The notes under the pieces were generated by a model that worked only from the letters and a program-made list of their open reading frames with translations, made no database searches and was not told where the DNA came from. 13,148 nt of DNA from Tissierellia bacterium (GTDB lineage: Bacteria > Bacillota > Clostridia > Tissierellales > Tepidimicrobiaceae). The translations under genes and the position numbers were made by a program. Where the stretch lies: the NCBI GenBank assembly GCA_012798935.1, contig JAAZMG010000146.1:1-13148 (forward strand), written 5' to 3'. Shown here one piece after another: positions 1-6,376 of this stretch (the stretch's first letter is position 1; the number at the start of each line of letters is the position of its first letter).

Positions 1-99
1 AAACAAAAGATAAAATTTATTGAATATCCTAATTTAAACCATTTTGTGACTACCAATATGATGGAAGAAAGTATAAGTTGGTTCTATAGGTATTTGTAA
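1..99 (+). CDS. C-terminal fragment, possible alpha/beta hydrolase
   Basis: An open frame enters from the left edge and ends at TAA 97-99, giving the last 32 residues of a protein whose start lies outside the window. The fragment contains a beta-strand-like stretch (KFIEYP) followed by NHFVTT and an amphipathic end (SISWFYRYL). A His shortly before a C-terminal helix ending in W..F...L is how many alpha/beta hydrolases (prolyl-oligopeptidase or dienelactone-hydrolase types) place their catalytic His. That identity is inferred from very little sequence. The gene converges on the DUF1667 gene, with only 32 bases between the stop codons and no convincing terminator hairpin there. Confidence 0.4.
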   Translation, partial: KQKIKFIEYPNLNHFVTTNMMEESISWFYRYL

Positions 100-131
100 T
101 TAATAAAAAAGGCGGACACACAGGTCTACCC

Positions 132-497
132 CTACTTTGCTTTCCTAGCAGCTATTACATCTACTCCTAATCCTAAAATATTCTCTATTATTAATTCACC
201 TCTTTTAATAGGCGCAACAGCTTCAGTGGAATTTAAAATCTTCATACATTCATCTACCTTATCCTTTGGAATAACTCCTGTGGTTTTAACAGGTAGGCGA
301 CTCATAGCACCATTTTTAAGTAGAACCCTACCAGTTAAAACCCTGGATGGTTCGGTTATCTCCTGTATTCCAAAATCCCTTCCCCTATTACAACTATTTC
401 CTTCCACAGTATAGCCAGAAGGATTAGATTTATCTTCAGTTATTACAAGTTCACAGCCAATAGGGCATACTTTACATTTTTTTATAATTTTATCCAT
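132..497 (-). CDS. DUF1667 family cysteine-rich protein
   Basis: This is a 121-residue protein that looks like the DUF1667 family (small predicted metal- or redox-binding proteins). In other genomes such proteins often sit beside GlpA-like glycerol-3-phosphate dehydrogenase or FAD-dependent oxidoreductase genes. The N-terminus has Cys8, Cys11 and Cys15 (CKVCPIGC) and Cys36 in GNSCNRG, a likely four-Cys metal or Fe-S site. Conserved family blocks follow: IQEITEPSRVLTG, RLPVKTTGVIPK, and IIENILGLGVDVIAAR near the end. The reading frame extends to a TTG at 510-512, but GGAGGG at 505-510 is a ribosome site well spaced from the ATG at 495-497, so that ATG is taken as the start. No oxidoreductase partner is visible here. 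The biochemical role is not known to me. Confidence 0.85.
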   Translation of the reverse strand: MDKIIKKCKVCPIGCELVITEDKSNPSGYTVEGNSCNRGRDFGIQEITEPSRVLTGRVLLKNGAMSRLPVKTTGVIPKDKVDECMKILNSTEAVAPIKRGELIIENILGLGVDVIAARKAK

Positions 498-544
498 ACT
501 ATTTCCCTCCAAAGATTATAGGAATGTAAATATTAAACTATATA

Positions 545-589
545 ATTATATCATATTCAAAAAATAAGTATAAGTGATTCCACTGTCAA
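545..589 (-). promoter_or_regulatory. Candidate minus-strand promoters for the DUF1667 gene
   Basis: Two candidates read toward the DUF1667 gene. One has a perfect -35 TTGACA (589-584), a 17-base spacer and a weak -10 TATTTT (566-561). The other is an extended -10, TGATATAAT (553-545), which can work without a good -35. Both lie 48 to 90 bases upstream of the ATG. The assignments come from consensus matching only. Confidence 0.5.
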
Positions 590-614
590 AGTATGAAAAG
601 AAGCTATTTGCTAC

Positions 615-643
615 TTACAAATATGTTAACTAATGGGTATAAT
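615..643 (+). promoter_or_regulatory. Candidate promoter for the erythromycin-esterase-like gene
   Basis: A weak -35 TTACAA (615-620) lies 17 bases from a perfect -10 TATAAT (638-643). Transcription would begin near 650, downstream of an in-frame ATG at 633, which argues that this ATG is not the true start of the following gene. Confidence 0.5.
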
Positions 644-707
644 AAGGGTAGTTATGTTTTTTCTTTTAACGGATAGTATATTAAAGATTAAAAATTATGG
701 TGATTTA

Positions 708-1871
708 ATGTTATTGGATAGTGAAATACAAAAATATTTAAAAATGAATCATATTAAGGTTTATATAGAAAAGGATTATGAATTTTTAGATCTATCCATC
801 ATTGATGATGATCTAAAGGGGAAAGAGATATTCTTAACTGGGGAAAATCATGGAGTTAAGGCTAATGAAAAATTACGAATAAAATTTTTAAAATATTTTA
901 AAGAAAAAACAGATTTTAAATATTATCTTTGTGAACTCCCTTATAGCATTTCTTATTTTTTAAATATATATTTAGAAACAGGGGATATAGAAATTCTAAA
1001 AGAAATTTACAAGCCATTGAAAGGTACCGATGCGTGGAATAGGGACGATTTCAATCATTGGATAAAACTATATGAATTTAATAGAAGTTTGCCTAAAAAT
1101 AGAAGAATAAAGGTTATAGGGGTAGATATTGAACATCAGCCTGAAAATGCTTTTAGATTTATGAAATATATTCTTCCTAAAGGGGATATTCCTATGGAAA
1201 TAAGGAAGATGATAGGGGAGATAAAATCAATATTAAATAATGATATAAATATTTCCGATAACAATATAGAAGAATTTTCTCTCAAGCTTAATAGGGATCT
1301 AGAGGATAAGGAATATACATATAGAAAGTATCTAGGGAAGGATTATTTTAGGTTTAAGTTTGTAAACAAGAATTTATTACATAGGCATAAGGTTTATCAT
1401 GGTAACAATTTTAATGGCATTAGGGATAAGAAAATATATAAAAATTTTTTGGAAATTGAAAAGAGACTACCAAAAGGCAAATACTATGGACAATGGGGAC
1501 TTTCTCATATATTCCAAAAACCTTTTCCCTATGTTAATTGGCTAGGAGCAAGATTAAATGGCCAAGGCTCTATATTTAAAGGGAAGGTTTTGTCCATAGC
1601 TTATGTATATGATAACTGCAAATATTTGTATCCAACGTCAACAAAAAATTATATAAGCTCAATTAATACATTAGATTTAAAGGTGAAAGCTTTTAGCAGT
1701 TTTATAAAAAGTGGATGTACTTTATTTAAGTTAAATGGCAAAAACTCTCCATTTAGTAAGAAATTAATATGGCCAATCATTCATAAATTTCCTAAGGATG
1801 GTGTAACTACCGATTATTTTCAGTATCTTATGGTCATAAAGGATTCGGATGCAGTAGAGCCATTTACATAA
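708..1871 (+). CDS. Erythromycin esterase-like (EreA/ChaN-like superfamily) protein
   Basis: The protein has 387 residues from the ATG at 708. It carries the family's landmarks: GENHG at 45-49 (the equivalent of the G-E-x-H-G of Ere enzymes), an acidic residue after the next strand in CELP (Glu76), GVDIEHQ at 138-144, an Arg-Asp pair (IRDKKIYKN, about 238-246), and GLSHIF at 264-269. In EreA/EreC, His46 and Glu74 are catalytic. The 708 start puts His48 and Glu76 close to those positions, supporting it over the in-frame ATGs at 633 and 654. The 654 ATG would lie almost at the predicted transcript start, though the ribosome site before 708 is weak. No signal peptide is evident with the 708 start. 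Many family members are not macrolide esterases, so substrate and resistance role are open. Confidence 0.7.
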   Translation: MLLDSEIQKYLKMNHIKVYIEKDYEFLDLSIIDDDLKGKEIFLTGENHGVKANEKLRIKFLKYFKEKTDFKYYLCELPYSISYFLNIYLETGDIEILKEIYKPLKGTDAWNRDDFNHWIKLYEFNRSLPKNRRIKVIGVDIEHQPENAFRFMKYILPKGDIPMEIRKMIGEIKSILNNDINISDNNIEEFSLKLNRDLEDKEYTYRKYLGKDYFRFKFVNKNLLHRHKVYHGNNFNGIRDKKIYKNFLEIEKRLPKGKYYGQWGLSHIFQKPFPYVNWLGARLNGQGSIFKGKVLSIAYVYDNCKYLYPTSTKNYISSINTLDLKVKAFSSFIKSGCTLFKLNGKNSPFSKKLIWPIIHKFPKDGVTTDYFQYLMVIKDSDAVEPFT

Positions 1872-1893
1872 TAAGGCTAATATATGTTATAAT
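1863..1893 (+). promoter_or_regulatory. Promoter of the nitroreductase-hydrolase unit
   Basis: TTTACA (1863-1868) overlaps the end of the preceding gene and is followed after 19 bases by a perfect extended -10, TGTTATAAT (1885-1893). The expected transcript start is near 1900, giving a leader of about 70 bases. Confidence 0.55.
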
Positions 1894-1917
1894 AAATTTA
1901 AGTATGCTGGAATAATT

Positions 1918-1929
1918 TCCCTATAGGGA
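1918..1929. promoter_or_regulatory. 12-bp perfect palindrome in the nitroreductase leader (possible operator)
   Basis: TCCCTATAGGGA is self-complementary over all 12 bases and sits about 20 bases after the predicted transcript start, a common place for a repressor site. Its right half merges into GGGAGG, a ribosome-binding-like sequence that no usable start codon follows. The site could instead be an RNA hairpin, and no regulator is identified. Confidence 0.3.
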
Positions 1930-1969
1930 GGTAATAATAAAAAAATTTATTTAAGGAAGTGATTATTAA

Positions 1970-2479
1970 ATGGATATATTAAAGGCTATATTTACCAGAA
2001 GGAGTATACGTAAATTTACAGGGGAACCTATTAAAGAGGAAGATTTGAAAACCATATTAAAGGCAGGATTCCAAGCGCCTTCAGCTCATAATTACCAACC
2101 AAGGGAATATGTAGTGGTAAGGGATAAAGAGACTATTGAAAAAATTGCAGAATTCCATACCTACGGGAAGATGTTACCTAAAGCTGGTTGTGGTATAATT
2201 GTTTGTGGCGATAAAAACAAACAGCCGGAAATAGGTTTTCTTATAGAAGACTGTTCTGCTTCAATACAAAATATCTTATTGGCAGCTCATGGATTAGGTT
2301 TAGGTGCTGTTTGGTGTGGACTTTATTCTGTTACTAAACTAACAGAAGCTATGGCAGATGTTTTAAATTTACCAGAAAATATAATACCTATTGGAATGGT
2401 TGTTGTTGGAGTAAAAGATGAGGACAAACAAGAAGTGGATAGGTATGATGAAAGTAAGATACATTATGATAGATGGTAA
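1970..2479 (+). CDS. Nitroreductase family protein (FMN-dependent)
   Basis: This is a compact 169-residue member of the nitroreductase/flavin reductase fold. Such enzymes are cytosolic FMN homodimers that pass electrons from NAD(P)H to nitro compounds, quinones or flavins. FMN-phosphate-binding residues appear as RRSIRKF (10-16) and APSAHNYQP (36-44), and the second flavin-binding segment as GLGAVWCG (110-117). The C-terminal arm ends in the RYDESKIHYDRW region, as in short clostridial homologues. No ferredoxin or iron-sulfur domain is fused. AAGGAAG (1953-1959) precedes the ATG. The next gene starts 21 bases after the stop, so the two are probably co-transcribed. The physiological substrate cannot be read from the sequence. 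Confidence 0.9.
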   Translation: MDILKAIFTRRSIRKFTGEPIKEEDLKTILKAGFQAPSAHNYQPREYVVVRDKETIEKIAEFHTYGKMLPKAGCGIIVCGDKNKQPEIGFLIEDCSASIQNILLAAHGLGLGAVWCGLYSVTKLTEAMADVLNLPENIIPIGMVVVGVKDEDKQEVDRYDESKIHYDRW

Positions 2480-2500
2480 CAAAACAGGAGGTGCTTAGTA

Positions 2501-3016
2501 ATGAAGGCTTTATTAATAATAGATATGTTAAAGGATTTTATTTATAAGGATGGAGCATTGACTACAGGACCAGCAGGAGAAGAAATAATTGATTTTATAA
2601 AGAATAAAACAGAAGAATTTAGAGATAAGGATTATCCTATTATCTACATATGTGACAATCATGAAGAAGATGATAAGGAGTTTGATATGTTTTCACCTCA
2701 CTGTATAACCAATACAAAAGGAAGCGAAATAATTGAAGAGCTAGAGGTAAAAGTTGGAGATAAAATAATCAATAAAAGACGTTATAGTTCATTCTTTGGT
2801 ACGGAATTAGATCTTTATCTAAGGGAGAGGGGAGTAGATGAAATATATTTAGTAGGGGTATGTACTAATATCTGTGTCCTTTATACAGCAGCAGATGCTA
2901 GGAATCTAGCTTATAAGGTAAATATCTATAAAGATGGAGTAGCTTCCTTTGATGAAGAAGCCCATAATTTTACATTAAAAGAAGCAGAGAGGACATTAGG
3001 ATGTAAAATAATTTAA
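2501..3016 (+). CDS. Isochorismatase-fold cysteine hydrolase, nicotinamidase-like
   Basis: This is a 171-residue cysteine hydrolase. The catalytic triad is visible: Asp8 in LIIDMLKDF, Lys92 in NKRRYSSF, and Cys125 in GVCTNICVLYTA, preceded by the usual cis-peptide region. Asp52 and His54 (CDNHEEDD) plus His67 (SPHC) resemble the metal-binding residues of nicotinamidases, which isochorismatase-like members without a metal site lack. Release of nicotinate from nicotinamide is therefore a fair guess but not proven. Other amidases of this fold share these traits, so no symbol is given. A strong AGGAGGTG (2486-2493) lies 7 bases before the ATG. It forms a unit with the upstream nitroreductase, which uses NAD(P)H, and ends at a hairpin terminator. 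Confidence 0.85.
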   Translation: MKALLIIDMLKDFIYKDGALTTGPAGEEIIDFIKNKTEEFRDKDYPIIYICDNHEEDDKEFDMFSPHCITNTKGSEIIEELEVKVGDKIINKRRYSSFFGTELDLYLRERGVDEIYLVGVCTNICVLYTAADARNLAYKVNIYKDGVASFDEEAHNFTLKEAERTLGCKII

Positions 3017-3031
3017 ATGAAATAAACTATA

Positions 3032-3065
3032 AGAAGGTTACATTTAGGTGTAACCTTCTACTTTT
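3032..3065 (+). terminator. Rho-independent terminator after the hydrolase gene
   Basis: An 11-bp perfect stem (3032-3042 with 3049-3059) and a 6-base loop are followed by ACTTTTT. It lies 15 bases after the stop codon of the cysteine hydrolase and isolates that unit from the tct control region. Confidence 0.9.
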
Positions 3066-3144
3066 TCCACAAAAAGGTAACAATATACTGATATCTTAAG
3101 AAAACACAAGGATTAAGTAGATAATTTAGATTTATGAGCCATCA

Positions 3145-3158
3145 TGAAAACGTTTTCG
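3145..3158. promoter_or_regulatory. cre-like operator (CcpA/LacI-family type) upstream of tctC
   Basis: TGAAAACGTTTTCG contains a 12-bp perfect palindrome (GAAAACGTTTTC, 3146-3157) with a central CG. It fits the catabolite-responsive-element consensus TGNAARCGNWWWCA at all but the last base. It lies just upstream of a possible -35 (3161) and 31 bases before the 11-bp repeat array. In Firmicutes such sites bind CcpA, and an upstream location can give activation. Another LacI-family regulator is possible. Confidence 0.65.
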
Positions 3159-3160
3159 AT

Positions 3161-3189
3161 TTGATATTCAAACAACGGCATGCTAAACT
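3161..3189 (+). promoter_or_regulatory. Candidate tctC promoter A
   Basis: TTGATA (3161-3166) lies 17 bases from TAAACT (3184-3189), preceded by TGC as an extended -10. If this promoter is used, the transcript starts inside the 11-bp repeat array, and a regulator bound there would repress. It competes with candidate B at 3222-3250. Confidence 0.4.
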
Positions 3190-3243
3190 TAACTAAACAT
3201 TAATAATACATTAACAAATTCTTAACCAAATATTAATATTTAA
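3189..3243 (+). repeat. Five 11-bp direct repeats with TTAAY core (PhoP/PhoB-box-like array)
   Basis: The hexamers TTAACT, TTAATA, TTAACA, TTAACC and TTAATA begin at 3189, 3200, 3211, 3222 and 3233, each separated by exactly 5 bases, so all lie on one face of the helix. Four or more TT(A/T/C)A(C/T)A-like hexamers with roughly 5-base spacers are the known arrangement for PhoP of Bacillus, and E. coli pho boxes also have 11-bp periodicity. The fourth hexamer could double as a -35. A PhoP/PhoR-type pair is encoded at 7168-9632. Binding by it is inference. Confidence 0.75.
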
Positions 3244-3250
3244 AAATACT
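3222..3250 (+). promoter_or_regulatory. Candidate tctC promoter B, overlapping the repeat array
   Basis: The repeat hexamer TTAACC (3222-3227) can act as a poor -35, with a 17-base spacer to AATACT (3245-3250). Weak -35 and -10 elements overlapped by direct repeats are what activator-dependent pho-type promoters look like. Confidence 0.4.
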
Positions 3251-3289
3251 GCTGGAAGGGGGGGACGTGACAGAGATAAGTTAGTCCGT

Positions 3290-3317
3290 ATATTTAGAAG
3301 GAATAAGTACTAAATAT
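3290..3317 (+). repeat. AT-rich 8-bp inverted repeat just upstream of the tctC ribosome site
   Basis: ATATTTAG (3290-3297) and CTAAATAT (3310-3317) are exact inverted copies around a 12-base loop, ending 6 bases before AAAGGAG (3323-3329). It could be an operator or a weak leader hairpin, and in this base composition it could also be chance. Confidence 0.3.
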
Positions 3318-3336
3318 TAATTAAAGGAGAGTAAAA

Positions 3337-4320
3337 ATGAAAAAAATATTATTGTTATTGTTAACGTTAACATTAGCTTTTTCTTTAGTAGCCTGTGGGG
3401 ATGGCGGAGCTAAAGAAGGGACAACAGATGTTACTGATTTTCCTAATAAACCTGTAGAGGTTATAGTTGCCTACAAGGCAGGTGGAGGTACAGATGTTGG
3501 TGCACGGGTTTTGGCTTCTGTAGCAGAAGATAAACTTGGTCAACCTTTAGTTATACTAAACAAGCCTGGCTCCGATGGAGAACTAGGGTATACAGAACTA
3601 GCACAGGCAAAACCAGATGGTTATACTATTGGATTTATCAATCTTCCTACCTTTGTCAGTTTAACTTTGGAGAGGGATACGGAATACGAAATAGATGATG
3701 TAGAACCAATTCTTAACCATGTTTACGACTCAGGAGTTTTAGTAGTTCAAAGTTCCAGTGAGATAGAGACCCTAGAAGACTTTGTAAACTATGCTAAAGA
3801 AAATCCAGGAGACTTAACAATATCCAATAATGGTACGGGAGCCTCAAATCATATTGGAGCTGCACACTTTGCTTATGAAGCTGATATTGACGTAACTCAT
3901 GTTCCATTTGGAGGATCAACAGATATGCTAGCAGCATTAAGAGGAGGTCATGTGGATGCTACAGTAGCAAAGATTAGTGAGGTAGCTAGTTTAGAGGAAT
4001 CAGGAGAATTAAGGATATTAGCTTCCTTTACAGAAGAAAGACTGGAAAACTTCCCTGATGTTCCTACAATGAAAGAAAAAGGATATGATATTTTATTTGG
4101 TTCAGCAAGAGCTTTAGTTGCACCAAAAGGCACACCTAAAGAGATTATAGATATTTTACATGATGCATTTAAAGAGGCAATTGAAAGTGATGAACATTTA
4201 GAAAAAGCTGCAAATGCAGATTTGCCTATTAAATATATGGGACCTGAAGAGTTAAGTAAATATATAGAAGATGAAGAAGAATATTTAAAAGAAATAACCA
4301 AAGTCATAGACTTAAAATAA
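3337..4320 (+). CDS. tctC: Tripartite tricarboxylate transporter substrate-binding lipoprotein (TctC/Bug family)
   Basis: This 327-residue extracytoplasmic binding protein captures an organic anion (citrate or another carboxylate in known systems) for the TctA/TctB membrane unit. A lipoprotein signal is clear: Lys2-Lys3, a Leu-rich core, and lipobox LVAC ending at Cys20, so the mature protein is anchored to the outer face of the membrane. Bug-family blocks include PNKPVEVIVAYKAGGGTD (36-53), VILNKPGSDGELGY (72-85) and KPDGYTIGF (92-100). The mature domain is of usual family length. AAAGGAG (3323-3329) gives good spacing to the ATG. Its control region carries a cre-like site and the 11-bp repeat array. 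The ligand cannot be deduced. Confidence 0.92.
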   Translation: MKKILLLLLTLTLAFSLVACGDGGAKEGTTDVTDFPNKPVEVIVAYKAGGGTDVGARVLASVAEDKLGQPLVILNKPGSDGELGYTELAQAKPDGYTIGFINLPTFVSLTLERDTEYEIDDVEPILNHVYDSGVLVVQSSSEIETLEDFVNYAKENPGDLTISNNGTGASNHIGAAHFAYEADIDVTHVPFGGSTDMLAALRGGHVDATVAKISEVASLEESGELRILASFTEERLENFPDVPTMKEKGYDILFGSARALVAPKGTPKEIIDILHDAFKEAIESDEHLEKAANADLPIKYMGPEELSKYIEDEEEYLKEITKVIDLK

Positions 4321-4338
4321 TAGATTTTAAAAAGGAAT

Positions 4339-4362
4339 TGGGAATGAATTTATTCGTTCCCA
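4339..4362 (+). other. Intergenic hairpin between tctC and tctB
   Basis: A 9-bp stem with one G-U pair (4340-4348 with 4353-4361), extended by one T-A pair, encloses a 4-base loop and lacks a following T-run. It is therefore better explained as an RNA-stability or partial-termination element that raises binding-protein output above that of the membrane subunits. This is inferred from position and structure. Confidence 0.55.
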
Positions 4363-4389
4363 TTCTAAACTATTATGGGGGTTGTAATT

Positions 4390-4818
4390 ATGAGGAAAAC
4401 AAATTTAATATTAAGTGTAATTTTAATAGCAGTATGTGGTTTATTTTATTTAATGATTTCTCAACTTCCTAGTGAAGCTAGTTTGTATCCACTCTTTGTT
4501 ACTACTTTGTTTTTAATATTATCTCTTATCTTATTATTTAAAACTTATTTTAATAAGGAAGATGGAGAAGAAACTACCTTCAAAGGTATTGAATTAAAAC
4601 AATTATTATTTGTTATAGTAACTTGTGGATTATATGTGATTTTAATAAATATAACTGGATATGTATTGGCAACAATTTTATATGTACTTATTACATTAAT
4701 TGGGTTGAGAGTAGATAAAAGAAATAGTATCTTTATTAGTATTGGATTTTGTTTATTTGTATATGTGGTATTTAAGGTATTATTAAATGTTCCATTGCCT
4801 AAAGGAATTATTATTTAA
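4390..4818 (+). CDS. tctB: Tripartite tricarboxylate transporter small membrane subunit (TctB)
   Basis: This is a 142-residue, very hydrophobic protein with four or five predicted membrane spans (about 5-23, 33-51, 70-88, 89-106 and 113-132) and one charged hydrophilic segment after residue 51 (NKEDGEETTFKGIELK), the usual TctB layout. TctB sequences diverge strongly, so its position between tctC and tctA is the strongest support. The frame also has an ATG at 4375, but no ribosome site precedes that codon. GGGGG at 4377-4381 sits well before the ATG at 4390, which is chosen. The stop is 17 bases before the tctA start. Confidence 0.85.
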   Translation: MRKTNLILSVILIAVCGLFYLMISQLPSEASLYPLFVTTLFLILSLILLFKTYFNKEDGEETTFKGIELKQLLFVIVTCGLYVILINITGYVLATILYVLITLIGLRVDKRNSIFISIGFCLFVYVVFKVLLNVPLPKGIII

Positions 4819-4835
4819 ACTACGAGGTGAAAATC

Positions 4836-6329
4836 ATGAGTGATATGTTATATGGTTTACTAAATGCATTGACTTTAGTTAATTTATTTGCTGCATTAGG
4901 AAGTGTTTTTGTAGGCATTGTAGTTGGCGCATTGCCAGGTTTGTCGGCGGCTATGGGGGTTGCATTGTTAATTCCAATTACATTTGGTATGCCAGCAGAC
5001 ACGGCATTAATAGCCCTTGCAGGAGTTTACTGTGGAGCTATGTATGGTGGTTCAATTTCGGCAATATTATTACACACCCCAGGAACATCATCTGCTGCAG
5101 CAACTGCAATAGATGGATATCAATTAACCTTGCAAGGTAAAGCAGGAAAGGCCTTAGCAACAGCAACTATTGCTTCCTTTGTAGGAGGATTTTTAAGTAC
5201 TATAGCCCTTTATACCATATCTCCATTATTAGCTAATCTTGCACTTAAATTTGGACCAACGGAATATTTTTGGTTATCTATATTCGGTTTAACGATTATA
5301 GCAGGAGTAAGTTCAGGATCAATGTTAAAGGGACTAATATCAGGGGCCCTAGGCTTGGTAATATCCACTATTGGCATGGACCCTATGTTAGGTATACCTA
5401 GGTTTACCTTTGGTCAAAACTTTTTACTTGAGGGATTACCTTTTACGGCAACACTTATAGGACTTTTTTCAATGTCCCAAGTACTTGTTTTAGCAGAAAA
5501 GAAAATAAAAGATATGGATAAGATAAAGGAGTTAAAAGATAAGATTTATTTAAATTGGAAAGAGACTAAAAGAATACTTCCCACCTGTTTACGTTCTACG
5601 GTAATAGGGACTGTAATTGGAATATTGCCTGGTGCAGGGGGAACTATTGCAAGTTTTGTAGGATATAATGAAGCAAAGAGATTTTCTAAAAGTGATATAG
5701 AGTTTGGAAAAGGAAATATAGAAGGTGTAGCTGGTGCGGAGGCTGCTAATAATGCAGTGACAGGAGGTTCCTTAATACCTACACTAACCCTTGGAATACC
5801 AGGAAATAGTGTAACGGCAATTTTACTTGGAGGATTGGTAATACAAGGTTTGAGGCCTGGTCCCGATTTGTTTACAATCCATGGAAAAACAACTTATACC
5901 TTTTTTGCAGGATTTGCAATAGTAAATATTTTTATGCTTATATTAGGATTGTTTGGGGTAAGGTTCTTTGCAAAGGTATCTACCATAAAGGATAGTATAT
6001 TGATACCTATTATATTTTCTTTAAGCGTTATTGGCTCTTACGCTATTAATAATCGTATGTCAGATGTATGGATAATGTTTATATTTGGAATAATAGGCTA
6101 TTTTGTTAAGAAAGTAGATTTAAATCCTGCAGCTATTGTATTAGCTTTGATACTAGGTCCAATAGGGGAGACGGGACTGAGAAGAACCTTAATAATGAAT
6201 AAAGGTGATCTTAAATCACTATTTAGTAGTACAATAAGTTGGGTTTTAATAATTTTAAGTGTGCTATCTTTACTATCTCCAATATTTATGGCAAAATTTG
6301 AGAAAAAGAAAGATGAGACTTTAGCTTAA
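4836..6329 (+). CDS. tctA: Tripartite tricarboxylate transporter large membrane subunit (TctA)
   Basis: This 497-residue polytopic membrane protein is the transport channel of the TctABC secondary carrier, normally ion-gradient driven. The two family repeats are both visible. The first half has GALPGLSAAMG (about 31-41) and YGGSISAILLHTPGTSSAAA (70-89). The second has GILPGAGGTIASF (about 262-274) and EGVAGAEAANNAV through TLGIPGNS (about 296-325). Length and order are normal for TctA. The frame can start at GTG 4827, but GAGGTG (4824-4829) is then the ribosome site itself and the ATG at 4836 has correct spacing. No terminator is seen after it, so the mgtC-like gene may be read from the same transcript. 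Confidence 0.95.
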   Translation: MSDMLYGLLNALTLVNLFAALGSVFVGIVVGALPGLSAAMGVALLIPITFGMPADTALIALAGVYCGAMYGGSISAILLHTPGTSSAAATAIDGYQLTLQGKAGKALATATIASFVGGFLSTIALYTISPLLANLALKFGPTEYFWLSIFGLTIIAGVSSGSMLKGLISGALGLVISTIGMDPMLGIPRFTFGQNFLLEGLPFTATLIGLFSMSQVLVLAEKKIKDMDKIKELKDKIYLNWKETKRILPTCLRSTVIGTVIGILPGAGGTIASFVGYNEAKRFSKSDIEFGKGNIEGVAGAEAANNAVTGGSLIPTLTLGIPGNSVTAILLGGLVIQGLRPGPDLFTIHGKTTYTFFAGFAIVNIFMLILGLFGVRFFAKVSTIKDSILIPIIFSLSVIGSYAINNRMSDVWIMFIFGIIGYFVKKVDLNPAAIVLALILGPIGETGLRRTLIMNKGDLKSLFSSTISWVLIILSVLSLLSPIFMAKFEKKKDETLA

Positions 6330-6376
6330 AATTAGTAGAATTTACTTGTTTATAATTATTTTAAGGAGTTATGTCT

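Noticed and set aside
226..414. 62-residue plus-strand frame inside the DUF1667 gene
   Set aside because: It lies wholly opposite a well-supported family member, and I saw no ribosome site or recognisable motif.
3267..3284. Five-codon leader peptide (GTG to TAG) after a run of seven G in the tctC leader
   Set aside because: Too short, not enriched in any amino acid that would suggest attenuation, and no terminator/antiterminator pair follows.
3060..3336. Riboswitch or T-box leader before tctC
   Set aside because: No conserved riboswitch core, T-box or terminator hairpin was recognised. The region is better explained by the DNA-level repeats and palindrome.
3948..4307. 119-residue minus-strand frame opposite tctC
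   Set aside because: Serine- and isoleucine-rich shadow translation of a conserved plus-strand gene, with no family signature.
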